Shown here one piece after another: positions 8,441 through 16,481 of a stretch of DNA of 64,000 bases. Numbering within the stretch: position 1 is the stretch's first letter; each line of letters begins with the position of its first letter. The notes below the pieces were generated by a model. That model was not told the origin of the DNA and ran no database searches. It saw only the letters and a list, made by a program, of their open reading frames with translations. Origin of the DNA: CAZTDD01 sp964612675 (GTDB lineage: Bacteria > Hinthialibacterota > Hinthialibacteria > Hinthialibacterales > JAKPRU01); contig CAZTDD010000014.1 in NCBI GenBank assembly GCA_964612675.1, positions 1-64,000 of the forward strand, given 5' to 3'. Both the position numbers and the translations under genes were made by a program.

Positions 8441-9331
8441 ATGAAGATGGCTCGTAGAACGTTTCTCCAATCTCTGACAGCAGCAGCTTCCATTGGAGCG
8501 GCACAGAAAGCCTTTTCGAAGCCGGAAGACGTTGTGGTCGGTGCGCATCCGTGGGTATATGCAGCAACTCAACCGAATTACGATATCACTCCGATTCTCG
8601 ACAGGATTTTCGCCGATATGAAATACGCCGGGATGGAGGGCGTTGAATTGATGCATACCGCGCTGCGTCCGGATGACTCGGTTCAACGGATTTCGAAGCT
8701 CATCGAAGAACACGAGCTGCCCGTAATCGGAACATCGTTCAGCGGTGCGATGTGGGATCGTGAACAACATGACGCCGTACTCAAGGACGCGACGTTGGTT
8801 GTGACCCGGCTCGGCAAATTAGGTGGAAAAACACTCGGCACTTCCGTTGGGCGTGCAAAGGGAATGAAAACCGCCAAGCAACTGGATGCTCAGGCGGAAT
8901 TACTGCGAAAGATCATCGCGATTTGCGAAGACAACGGCGTGACGCTGAACCTGCACAACCACACCTACGAAGTCGAGAACGACTTACACGATCTGAAAGG
9001 CACGCTGGAACGGATACCCGACGTGAAACTCGGTCCCGATTTGGATTGGCTGGTACAGGCGGACGTCGATCCGGTTTGGTTTATTCGGACCTACGGCGAT
9101 CAAATTGCTTTTCTGCATTTACGGGATCAATACAAAGACAAGACGTGGTGTGAGGCGATGGGCGAGGGCGACATGGATTATGAGGCCGTTGCCGCCGCGT
9201 TGCGCGATATTGATTTCAAAGGCCACGCGGTGATCGAATTGGCACACCCGAAAGATCTAAAACTGAGTCGGCCGTTACGCGAGAGTCTGAAAATCAGCCG
9301 CCGTTACGTGCAAGACGTTCTCGGTTATTGA
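8441..9331 (+). CDS. Tat-exported sugar phosphate isomerase/epimerase-like TIM-barrel protein
   Basis: A 296-residue protein of the xylose isomerase-like TIM-barrel superfamily (AP endonuclease 2 fold). The N-terminus MKMARRTFLQSLTAAASIGA has a twin-arginine signal. Possible metal ligands are Glu in MEGVEL, His in NLHNHTYE, Asp in GPDLDWL, His in FLHLRDQ and Glu in VIELAHP. Start ATG 8441 has GGAGGG 7 bases upstream. Such exported proteins are frequent in polysaccharide-degrading bacteria, but their substrates are mostly unknown. The position after the pectate lyase suggests an uronate or other sugar product, which is inference. Confidence 0.8.
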   Translation: MKMARRTFLQSLTAAASIGAAQKAFSKPEDVVVGAHPWVYAATQPNYDITPILDRIFADMKYAGMEGVELMHTALRPDDSVQRISKLIEEHELPVIGTSFSGAMWDREQHDAVLKDATLVVTRLGKLGGKTLGTSVGRAKGMKTAKQLDAQAELLRKIIAICEDNGVTLNLHNHTYEVENDLHDLKGTLERIPDVKLGPDLDWLVQADVDPVWFIRTYGDQIAFLHLRDQYKDKTWCEAMGEGDMDYEAVAAALRDIDFKGHAVIELAHPKDLKLSRPLRESLKISRRYVQDVLGY

Positions 9332-9371
9332 AACAATCGAAGGCAAGCACACGTTATAGAGAATATCCAAC

Positions 9372-10190
9372 TCATTTATCGGAATCGCTTTCCGGTGTCT
9401 CTTCTTTCTTCCATGAGCGGATGTAGTCGATACTGAATGTGGAGGGAAGGTTTTCTTTCTTGGGCAATCCGAACCATTTCGGCATGGTTTCGCTGTCGAA
9501 ATTCATGTGAAGCGGCTGATGCCAATGTGAGTTTTCTTTCTCGCGGACCATTCTTCCGTCCACGTACCACTTAATCCGGTCTTCGTCCCATTCCAAAGCG
9601 TATGTGTGATAGTCGTCCGCCAAACGGAAGGGCGCTTCCCAGACATCCGGGTCGCTCAAATGGTCCTCCACGGTGCCTTTGAATGAGGGGCTGTGGAAAA
9701 CATGGACATTCATGTGGACTTTGTGTTCATGGCCGGGAGCTCCAGCTCCCATCTCGAACACGTCGATTTCGGTCCAGATTTCCGGGGTGTTGTTGTAAAA
9801 CCAGAACGCGCTGGAAGCGCGTGAATCCATGGGTTTACATCGGATCTCAAAATAGCCATATCGGACAAGCGATTTGCTCTTAACCGCCGCTGTCGTAAAT
9901 GAGTGATACCCTTTGGGCACATCCGGCAGGGTCTCCGCTTTGGCTGTTAAATGAAGCGCGCCATCGGCGACTTTCACATTCTCTTTGGAGAAGAAACCCG
10001 GTTTTCTTCCTTTCCAGCGCGGATTGTGATTGTGCCATTTTGTGGGGTCCAGCTCGGTACCGTTGAATTCGTCGGTTAATTCGGGGATCGGCTTCCATGA
10101 CGCGTCGTCCGGGGGATCGGCAGACGCAGCAATGGATAACAGGTTAAAACCGACCAACGAAAGAAGGGAAATCAATATTCGTGTGTTCAT
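9372..10190 (-). CDS. Secreted GH16 glycoside hydrolase (agarase/carrageenase-like)
   Basis: A 272-residue protein with a signal peptide (about residues 1-24, ending AASADPP). The catalytic motif is EIDVFE, with Glu141 (nucleophile), Asp143 and Glu146 (acid/base). The beta-bulge form ExDxxE is the one seen in agarase, porphyranase and carrageenase branches of GH16 rather than the ExDxE of lichenases. Trp and His residues in the substrate cleft (SAFWFYNN, YHTYALEWDEDRIKWYVDG) are conserved. The gene converges with the TIM-barrel gene. The exact polymer (agar, carrageenan, laminarin) cannot be read from the sequence. Confidence 0.85.
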   Translation of the reverse strand: MNTRILISLLSLVGFNLLSIAASADPPDDASWKPIPELTDEFNGTELDPTKWHNHNPRWKGRKPGFFSKENVKVADGALHLTAKAETLPDVPKGYHSFTTAAVKSKSLVRYGYFEIRCKPMDSRASSAFWFYNNTPEIWTEIDVFEMGAGAPGHEHKVHMNVHVFHSPSFKGTVEDHLSDPDVWEAPFRLADDYHTYALEWDEDRIKWYVDGRMVREKENSHWHQPLHMNFDSETMPKWFGLPKKENLPSTFSIDYIRSWKKEETPESDSDK

Positions 10191-10205
10191 CGTTGAAGTT
10201 GTTTT

Positions 10206-10267
10206 GGTGGGTTACGCTCCCTGTGAGGTAATGCGCGATTGATACCTCGTTCTGTCGCTAACCCACC
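10206..10267. repeat. Intergenic palindromic repeat with GGTGGGTTA ends
   Basis: GGTGGGTTA (10206-10214) is the exact complement of TAACCCACC (10259-10267), with a second inner pair GAGGTA/TACCTC. The ends resemble the widely distributed palindromic repeats that begin with GTGGGTTA. It fills the gap between the GH16 gene and the dehydrogenase and could serve as a transcript-end hairpin. Confidence 0.5.
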
Positions 10268-11290
10268 CTACACTTGTATAGACACATGGATCTTGGTGAA
10301 TGACGCGGGCTTTTGGGTCCATTTTTCCATTATATCGCCTGCTTCATTCAGATCAATTGTGTGTGAAACCGTTTCATGTGCCGAGATTTTCTTTTCTTCG
10401 AGCAATCGGATACTTTCGTCGAAGTCTTTCGGTGTGGCATTCCGTGAACCGAGAATATCGAGTTCCTTCAAGATAATTGTTTTGGTTTCATACGCAACCG
10501 GTTCGTTGACATATCCGATATAGACGACGCGTCCGGCATAACAGACTTCGTCCACTGCGGCACGGAAAGTCTCGGATAAACCGACCGCTTCGATGATCAC
10601 ATCAGCTCCCTGCCCTTTCGTCAATTCAGAGAGGGCGTCATGCAGCGAAGTGTTTTGCGAATTGACTGTGTGGGCGGCCCCGCAGGCGTGTGCGACATCC
10701 AGTTTCCTGTCATCGATGTCCACTGCAACAACACAAGCGTCCCTGGACGCCGCTCCGGCAACAGCGCCCAGACCGACCGCACCACAGCCCAACACGACAA
10801 CAGTGTCCGATGAGACAACTCGCCCTCGATCCATTGCGTGAAATCCGACGGCCAGAGGTTCGACAAGGGCCAGTTCCGTAAAGGACATCTTTTCAGAGGA
10901 TCGGACAACCTCCCACGGCACGGCAATGTATTCCGTCATGGCTCCGTCGCAGTGAACGCCAAGCGTCTGGTTGTCCCGGCAACAGTTCGCCCTTCCTTTT
11001 CGACACGCGGAACACTCTCCACACGGGAAATAGGGAATAACCAGAACCTTCGTCCCCTCTTGAAGGTCCGCCGGCACTCCAGGTCCTCTGCTCTCGATTG
11101 TAGCGCCGATTTCGTGTCCCGGGATGCGCGGATAGCTAACGATTGGATTGACGCCGCGAAAAGTGTTCAGGTCGGAACCGCAAAACCCAACAGTGTGTAT
11201 GCGGAGGAGAACTTCCCCCTCCCCGGGAGACGGTTTTTCGATTTCCATCAGACCGGCACGGCCCGGGTCAGAAATACAGAACGCTTTCAT
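10268..11290 (-). CDS. Zinc-dependent medium-chain alcohol/sugar dehydrogenase
   Basis: A 340-residue MDR protein. Catalytic zinc ligands are Cys37 (GFCGSD), His59 and Glu60 (PGHE); the structural zinc site is Cys90, Cys93, Cys96 and Cys104 (CGECSACRKGRANCC). The Rossmann motif GCGAVGLG follows at about residue 170. The overall pattern is that of the threonine/sorbitol/L-gulonate dehydrogenase group, which oxidises a secondary alcohol of a polyol or sugar acid with NAD(P). Start ATG 11290 is preceded by AAAAGGGAAG; an upstream in-frame start adds 36 residues with no family match. The gene starts opposite the FGE-like gene. The substrate is not known; an uronate-derived acid would suit the neighbourhood. 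Confidence 0.85.
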   Translation of the reverse strand: MKAFCISDPGRAGLMEIEKPSPGEGEVLLRIHTVGFCGSDLNTFRGVNPIVSYPRIPGHEIGATIESRGPGVPADLQEGTKVLVIPYFPCGECSACRKGRANCCRDNQTLGVHCDGAMTEYIAVPWEVVRSSEKMSFTELALVEPLAVGFHAMDRGRVVSSDTVVVLGCGAVGLGAVAGAASRDACVVAVDIDDRKLDVAHACGAAHTVNSQNTSLHDALSELTKGQGADVIIEAVGLSETFRAAVDEVCYAGRVVYIGYVNEPVAYETKTIILKELDILGSRNATPKDFDESIRLLEEKKISAHETVSHTIDLNEAGDIMEKWTQKPASFTKIHVSIQV

Positions 11291-11460
11291 CAGTCTTCCC
11301 TTTTCTCTTTTTCGATATCGTACTATCTGAAATTCAGACTCGGAGGTATGTTGAATTACCCTCTCCTGGTATCCTACTATGCCGACACAGGCTAACAAAC
11401 CCGGTTATCTTACAATGTGACAGATCAAGAGGATTGTGAGCATAACGAGGAGATCCAACG

Positions 11461-12279
11461 ATGAAGATTCGATCCGTTATTCCCGCGCTACTCCTTCTTT
11501 GCTCGTGTATTCACGGAGACCAGATCGAGTTCGGAGAGAACCCACCAAAAGGTGAAGAGTGGACAGTCGAGCTGCCAGGACTGCCTGCGGATGCCACACC
11601 GCTGGTTTTGGTGCATATTCCCGCCGGGTCATTTCTGATGGGGAGTCCCGAATCGGAAGAGGGTAGAGACCCGGACGAAGGCCCCGTTCATAAGGTGACG
11701 CTGACCGAGGATTTCTATATGGGTATGTACGAAGTCACCCAAGCACAATGGATGACGCTGATGGAGGAAAACCGTTCGACCGAGATCGATCCGAATTATC
11801 CGGTAAATAAAGTCAACTGGTTCGACTGTCAGGAGTTTTTACGGCGATTGAATGAGTATCACAACACAGACGGATTTCGGCTGCCGACGGAGGCGGAACG
11901 GGAGTATGCCTGCCGAGCGGGCACGACGACGGCCACCTATTTCGGAGAGGATCCCACCAGCGAAGAGATAGCCGAACACGCCTGGTATCGCGAAATCATT
12001 ACATGGGACGAGCTTCACGAGGTTGGGTTGAAGAAACCAAATCCGTGGGGACTTCATGACATGCATGGAAATGTCTCCGAATGGTGTCAGGATTGGTTCG
12101 GGCCGTACCCATCGACAAACCAGGTAAACCCAACCGGTCCGGTGGACGGCACTGAGAAAGTCATTCGCGGGGCTTCGTGGAGGGCGCGACCACAGTGGAT
12201 ACGATCCGCCGACCGGGGACATTTTCCTCCCGACAATCGAAGAAATACAATCGGGTTCCGGGTTGTGTGGTCCAAGTGA
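11461..12279 (+). CDS. FGE-sulfatase-domain protein (SUMF1 family) lacking catalytic cysteines
   Basis: A 272-residue exported protein, possibly a lipoprotein (LLLLCSC at residues 11-17). The domain starts at IPAGSFLMGSPESEEG and shows the family landmarks YEVTQAQW, PVNKVNW, RLPTEAEREYACRAG, WGLHDMHGNVSEWCQDW and VIRGASW. True formylglycine-generating enzymes use a cysteine pair in the RGGSF-x-C-x4-C region; here that segment reads RGASWRARPQWIRSADRG, with no cysteine. It is therefore unlikely to activate sulfatases and is better seen as a ligand-binding or structural member. AACGAGGAGATCCAACG precedes ATG 11461. The neighbouring repeat follows directly. Confidence 0.85.
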   Translation: MKIRSVIPALLLLCSCIHGDQIEFGENPPKGEEWTVELPGLPADATPLVLVHIPAGSFLMGSPESEEGRDPDEGPVHKVTLTEDFYMGMYEVTQAQWMTLMEENRSTEIDPNYPVNKVNWFDCQEFLRRLNEYHNTDGFRLPTEAEREYACRAGTTTATYFGEDPTSEEIAEHAWYREIITWDELHEVGLKKPNPWGLHDMHGNVSEWCQDWFGPYPSTNQVNPTGPVDGTEKVIRGASWRARPQWIRSADRGHFPPDNRRNTIGFRVVWSK

Positions 12280-12300
12280 ATGCGGCTCACCGGGAGCGGT

Positions 12301-12386
12301 TGTCTCAAAAGTGTGTTTCTTCTCCCTCACCAAAATTGGGGAGGGTTCGGGTGGGGTTGACAAGTTGAGTTTTTCACCCCCCCCTC
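12301..12386. repeat. Partial second copy of the MITE-like inner element
   Basis: Starts with TGTCTCAAAAGTGTGTTTCT and matches the left 85 bp of the inner element of 3762-3905 with only a few differences, running to the CACCCCCCC tract. The right half, including the complementary end, is not recognisable: the sequence after about 12386 (GGTCTCGGGAGAGG) differs. It lies between the FGE-like gene and the aminotransferase. No gene is seen in 12280-12534. Confidence 0.7.
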
Positions 12387-12534
12387 CTAACCTCCTCCGG
12401 TCTCGGGAGAGGAAAGGGAAAGAGGCTAAGAGAGTTTCGGAGGTCATTACGGTACAGACACATTTCAAATGCGCCGAATTGAATATCCAGCTGCTGAGAG
12501 AAATCTTCGTTAATCCACAAATTGGAGTAGATAC

Positions 12535-13725
12535 GTGAAAAGCATTTCCATCGGGACCAGTCGACTGACAGAAGAGGAAATTGCGGCGGCGGAGCGTGTA
12601 CTTCGTTCCGGTTATTTACGTCAGGGAAAAGAATGCGAGGCGTTCGAGCAAGAATTCGCAGCGAAGACAGGCGCTCGATATGCGGTGACCTGCGCGAACG
12701 GCTCAGCGGCGCTACATCTGGCCTATATGGCCTCGTTGCGGCCCGGAGACGAAGTCATTGTTCCATCGTTCACGTTTATCGCGACAGCAAGCATGCTCTC
12801 GCTTACGGGCGCACGGCCGGTGTTCTGTGATGTGGACCCTCGAACCTACTTGATCGACCTTGCGGACGCCACGTCCAAAATCACGAAGCGTACGCGGGCT
12901 ATCGTGCCGGTTCATCTATTCGGCAACGCCGTTGCGGTGGATGCTGTCCACGAGTTTGCAAGTGAAAACAACTTGATTGTTATTTGGGACGCTGCACAGG
13001 CACACCGAACAACATACAACGGAAAGGACATCGGCTCGTTGGGCGATTTTGTCTGTTACTCGTTTTATCCGTCCAAAAACCTGTTTGTTGGCGAAGGTGG
13101 GATGATTTGTACAAATGACCCGGAAAAGGAGCAGCGGTTACGTTTTCTTCGAAGCCACGGCGAAACCGGGAAATATTCGCACACGATGTTGGGATTCAAT
13201 TACCGAATGACGGATGTTGAGGCGGCTATCGGAAGAGAACAGCTCAAACGTTTAGACGATATGATCTCGACCCGACGGCGCAATGCGCAAAAACTAAGTG
13301 AAGGCCTTGCGAGGATCCCGGGAATCAAGGTACCGGTTGAAACTCCGAACTCGGAGCACGCGTGGCATCAATACTCTATACTGGTTCATCCAGAGGAATT
13401 CGGCTGCGACAGAAATGCACTAGCCGAGCGTCTTCAAAACCGTGGTATCGCAACGGGAGTTCATTATCCGTACGGACTCCATCAGCAGCCTATTTTCAAG
13501 GAGCTGTACGGTACACAACATTTGACGACGACGGAGTATTTAGCCTCGCACATCCTGGCACTTCCGGTTCATCATGGATTGGGCGAAGAGGACNNNNNNN
13601 NNNNNNNNNNNNNNNNNNNNNNNNNNNNNNNNNNNNNNNNNNNNNNNNNNNNNNNNNNNNNNNNNNNNNNNNNNNNNNNNNNNNNNNNNNNNNTGGAAGA
13701 GAACCGCGATCGCGATTTAGATTAG
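12535..13725 (+). CDS. DegT/DnrJ/EryC1/StrS sugar aminotransferase, interrupted by an assembly gap
   Basis: A PLP-dependent nucleotide-sugar aminotransferase that converts a keto sugar to an amino sugar. It starts at GTG 12535 and is intact for 353 residues: CANGSAALHLAY (PLP phosphate contact), WDAAQAH with Asp152, the Schiff-base Lys181 in FYPSKNLFVGEGG, and GFNYRMTD. The 100-N gap then hides the C-terminus. The frame reaches a stop at 13725 after the gap, and the total length of about 396 fits the family, but frame continuity across the gap is assumed, not seen. Asp-152's motif has Trp in place of the usual Glu (WDAAQAH). It precedes neuB and spsF, so a nonulosonate or aminated surface sugar is the likely product. 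Confidence 0.8.
   Translation: MKSISIGTSRLTEEEIAAAERVLRSGYLRQGKECEAFEQEFAAKTGARYAVTCANGSAALHLAYMASLRPGDEVIVPSFTFIATASMLSLTGARPVFCDVDPRTYLIDLADATSKITKRTRAIVPVHLFGNAVAVDAVHEFASENNLIVIWDAAQAHRTTYNGKDIGSLGDFVCYSFYPSKNLFVGEGGMICTNDPEKEQRLRFLRSHGETGKYSHTMLGFNYRMTDVEAAIGREQLKRLDDMISTRRRNAQKLSEGLARIPGIKVPVETPNSEHAWHQYSILVHPEEFGCDRNALAERLQNRGIATGVHYPYGLHQQPIFKELYGTQHLTTTEYLASHILALPVHHGLGEEDXXXXXXXXXXXXXXXXXXXXXXXXXXXXXXXXXXEENRDRDLD
13594..13693. other. Assembly gap of 100 N
   Basis: Exactly 100 unknown bases, the usual placeholder for a scaffold gap of unknown size. It falls in the last tenth of the DegT aminotransferase gene. The real distance, and whether any gene is missing here, cannot be known. 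Confidence 0.99.
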
Positions 13726-13736
13726 GAGAACCTGAG

Positions 13737-14783
13737 ATGGCGGAATCATGGAATGAACTAACGAATAATCAGGACACGCCATTGCATGAGGACCCCGTTT
13801 ATATCATCGCCGAGATGGCGTGTTCGCATGACGGGAATCCACAGCTGGCGGAAACAATCATCGATGGAGCCGGTACGGCGGGGGCCGACGGGATCCAATT
13901 CCAGGTCTGGCAGGCTCGCGACATTATGGTGCCCCATCACCCGGCTTTTGAACAGCTGAATAAGCTCGAAATGACGAGGGCTCAATGGTCGGGGCTCGCT
14001 TCGTACGTCCGCTCGAATTATCCGCTGATGGAAATCGTCGCGTGTGTGTATGACCGAAAGAGTGTGGACTTTTGCCAAGAGATCGATGTCGATGCGTTCA
14101 AGCTTCACTCCGCGGATCTTTCCAATCCCCACATGATCCGGCACGTCGCACAGACAGGAAAGAGGATTGACCTCAGCGTGGGAGCCTCCACGCTGGACGA
14201 GATTCAGCAGGCAATTGAATGGATCCGCGAAACATCGGATACAGAGATTTGGCTGATGTACGGATACCAGAGTTTTCCAACACCGACGGATGCAATTCAT
14301 TTGGACTTTATGATGAAATTGCGAGAATTATTTGAACGCCCGGTCGGGTATCAGGATCACAGCGATGCGAACTCCGACGCAGCGTTCTGGCTTCCAGCTG
14401 CCGCGGTCGGAATGGGGGTCGATATTCTCGAGAAACACATTACCCATGATCGGTCGAAAAAAGGCGCGGATCACGAGGCGGCGCTGAATCCAGAGGAATT
14501 TCAACGATTTGTGTCTATGGTGCGAGAGATCGAGGCGGCGAAAGGCCTATCCATTCCCCGTCCCTTCTCTGAGAAAGAACTGGATTATCGAAAATATTCC
14601 AAGAAGAGCATTGTAGCCGCGCGGGATCTGGCAAAAGGAACACGAGTGCGGCATGAAGATCTCTTGTTTATGCGGGCCGAAGATTTGGGACTGCCTCCCG
14701 ATCAAGCCCATCGAATTCTCGATAAAACACTGAAACGGGATGTAAGCGCTTTTTATCGGATTCGGGAGGAGGATGTATCGTGA
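13737..14783 (+). CDS. neuB: NeuB/SpsE-family sialic (nonulosonic) acid synthase
   Basis: A 348-residue protein with the NeuB TIM barrel (YIIAEMACSHDGNPQLAETI, ADGIQFQVW, DAFKLHSADLSNPHMI, GYQDHSD, ILEKHITHDRSKKGADHEAA) and a C-terminal SAF (antifreeze-like) domain from about residue 285 (KSIVAARDLAKGTRVRHEDL). NeuB enzymes condense phosphoenolpyruvate with an amino hexose to form N-acetylneuraminate, legionaminate or pseudaminate; the metal-binding His residues and the EKH-x-T motif are present. ATG 13737 follows TAGGAGAACCTGAG. The gene overlaps spsF by four bases (GTGA), so translation is coupled. The exact sugar acid is not known. Confidence 0.88.
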   Translation: MAESWNELTNNQDTPLHEDPVYIIAEMACSHDGNPQLAETIIDGAGTAGADGIQFQVWQARDIMVPHHPAFEQLNKLEMTRAQWSGLASYVRSNYPLMEIVACVYDRKSVDFCQEIDVDAFKLHSADLSNPHMIRHVAQTGKRIDLSVGASTLDEIQQAIEWIRETSDTEIWLMYGYQSFPTPTDAIHLDFMMKLRELFERPVGYQDHSDANSDAAFWLPAAAVGMGVDILEKHITHDRSKKGADHEAALNPEEFQRFVSMVREIEAAKGLSIPRPFSEKELDYRKYSKKSIVAARDLAKGTRVRHEDLLFMRAEDLGLPPDQAHRILDKTLKRDVSAFYRIREEDVS

Positions 14784-15517
14784 GTATCGCGATTCTGGTG
14801 ACCGCCCGACTCAAATCGACCCGACTTCCAATGAAGGCGATCAAACCCATCAAAGAACGGCCGTTGATTTCACACCTTCTCGATCGTCTAAAACTGGCCG
14901 CTCGAGCAGAGAGAATCGTCATCTGCACGTCGCCCGTGGAGCAGGATGCTCCGTTAGTCCAAATCGCTGAACAGGAGAACGTGGATTACTACCTCGGCGA
15001 TCCGGAGGACGTACTGCTTCGCCTCACGGAGGCCGCCCGACATTTCGATATCGATACGGTCATCAGTTGTACGGCAGACAACCCGTTTGTAGATCCGGAG
15101 TATATTGACCGCCTGGTCGATTTCCACCTGGAACACGGACACGATTTCAGCAATACGGAAGGTCTTCCCTTTGGTACGTTTTCGTATGCTCTGTCCCGCC
15201 CTGCGATGGAGAAGGCCTGCGTAATCAAAGCGGAGTGCGACACCGAGGTATGGGGAGGCTATTTCACCCAGACCGGTCGGTTCCATTGGGGGACGATGCA
15301 GGTCACGGATCCGAGTCTCCGTTGGCCGGAACTTCGGTTGACTGTAGATACACCGGAGGATTTTGAGTTTGTCAGCAGGATTTTCGATGAGCTGTATGAG
15401 CCGGGGGATGTTTTTTCATTGAGGGAGATTGTTCAGTTGTGCCGAAGGCGGCCGGATTTGGTTGCGATGAATGCGGGAGTACAGCAGAAGCCGGGGAAAC
15501 CGATTAGAGTCAAATAG
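14780..15517 (+). CDS. spsF: SpsF-type cytidylyltransferase (CMP-sugar acid synthetase homologue)
   Basis: A 245-residue nucleotidyltransferase of the SpsF/COG1861 group, related to CMP-KDO and CMP-NeuAc synthetases. Its nucleotide-binding start is ILVTARLKSTRLPMKAI, and it has TADNPFVDPEYIDRLV with metal-binding Asp and the late motif LRLTVDTPEDFEFV. Start GTG 14780 overlaps the neuB stop. Together with neuB and the aminotransferase it probably activates the sugar acid for transfer to a cell-surface glycan, as spsE and spsF do in spore coat polysaccharide loci. A glycosyltransferase and the early UDP-sugar enzymes are not in view. Confidence 0.8.
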   Translation: MSIAILVTARLKSTRLPMKAIKPIKERPLISHLLDRLKLAARAERIVICTSPVEQDAPLVQIAEQENVDYYLGDPEDVLLRLTEAARHFDIDTVISCTADNPFVDPEYIDRLVDFHLEHGHDFSNTEGLPFGTFSYALSRPAMEKACVIKAECDTEVWGGYFTQTGRFHWGTMQVTDPSLRWPELRLTVDTPEDFEFVSRIFDELYEPGDVFSLREIVQLCRRRPDLVAMNAGVQQKPGKPIRVK

Positions 15518-15615
15518 GAATCTGCGAGCTCAGCGCTTTGCCTCTTGTGGCTTCGCCAACCCGATTGAAAAACAATCCGGGGCCATTCGTCACTCATCAC
15601 TCTCCTCCCTCGGCG

Positions 15616-15640
15616 TAGCACGATCTTGCAGGTCGTGCTA
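15616..15640. repeat. Hairpin TAGCACGA/TCGTGCTA after the spsF gene
   Basis: A perfect 8-bp inverted pair (15616-15623 and 15633-15640) around a 9-base loop TCTTGCAGG, followed by TTATTC. It resembles small palindromic intergenic repeats of other uncultured bacteria and may also end the nonulosonate operon. The T tract is weak. Confidence 0.4.
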
Positions 15641-15696
15641 TTATTCAAAGAGAATTTAAAGAACATCATTGAACAAATGTCCTGGGAGGTCGAATC

Positions 15697-16461
15697 ATGA
15701 AAGGATGTCGTTTCTTTCTGGCAGCGTGGATGATTCTGGGGTCTGCAGTGTGCGGATCCGCTCACTTCGATATGTTGATCGGAGACAAACCGTGGGTCGA
15801 TCGAGGTGAGAACGCAACATTCCGATATTACTCAGGCCATCCATTCGAGGCTGAGATTGGAGACCGTGAACGTCCTGTCTCAGTTACTGCAGTACGCGAA
15901 GATGGAGACAAAGAAGACCTTAGTGAACACATCGAAAAGACAACCATTCGGTACGAAGGGAAAGACCAACCGCAATACGTATTCACCTATGCACCGAAGC
16001 GAAGCGGTGACGTTATACTCTCGGTCCAGGGAGCGCGAGAGTTTTGGGAGAACACTTGTTCGGACTCGTTTTGTAAGCTCGTACTTCACTGTCGGAGAAG
16101 CGTGGGCTGGGATCGGGAACTCGGTCATCCGGTGGAAATCGTACCGTATACACGCCCTTATGGAATCCGTGCGGGTTCCGTATTCTGTGGCAAAGTGAAA
16201 GTCAACGGAGAACCCGCCGAGGGAATCGAAATTGAATTCGAAGAATTCAACGAATCGCCTCCGGATACGATTCCTCCAGGACCGTTGGTAACCGGTATCG
16301 TAAAAACAGACAACGACGGCAATTTCCAGATAACCCTGGATCGAGAAGGCTGGTGGGGTATTGCCGCGCATGCAACGACAGGCAAGATCCAACATGAAGG
16401 GAAGACATACGACCGGGAGGTAAGCGCGTTGTTCTGGGTCTATGTGCATCCCGGGCGCTGA
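15697..16461 (+). CDS. nikK: Periplasmic DUF4198 component of the nickel ECF transporter
   Basis: A 254-residue exported protein (signal peptide about residues 1-21, ending GSAHFDM) of the DUF4198 family. Features are the mature N-terminal His-rich start AHFDMLIGD, the GWDRELGHPVEIVPYTRPY motif and a beta-sandwich carrying KVKVNGEPAEGIEIEFEE. DUF4198 proteins are found with Ni/Co ECF transporters and are called NikK when placed first in nikKMLQO. GGGAGG lies 9 bases before ATG 15697. The following four genes are the other components, so it likely binds or delivers nickel in the periplasm; direct metal ligands are not proven. Confidence 0.75.
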   Translation: MKGCRFFLAAWMILGSAVCGSAHFDMLIGDKPWVDRGENATFRYYSGHPFEAEIGDRERPVSVTAVREDGDKEDLSEHIEKTTIRYEGKDQPQYVFTYAPKRSGDVILSVQGAREFWENTCSDSFCKLVLHCRRSVGWDRELGHPVEIVPYTRPYGIRAGSVFCGKVKVNGEPAEGIEIEFEEFNESPPDTIPPGPLVTGIVKTDNDGNFQITLDREGWWGIAAHATTGKIQHEGKTYDREVSALFWVYVHPGR

Positions 16462-16481
16462 AACAGAGACAGGTTATCGGT

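Noticed and set aside
13362..13736. Possible N-terminal extension of NeuB through the gap
   Set aside because: The frame upstream of the gap is an alternative frame of the aminotransferase, and the NeuB family N-terminus starts at ATG 13737.
15518..15696. Cobalamin or nickel/cobalt riboswitch before nikK
   Set aside because: No conserved riboswitch core could be seen in the 179 bases; only a short hairpin at 15616-15640.
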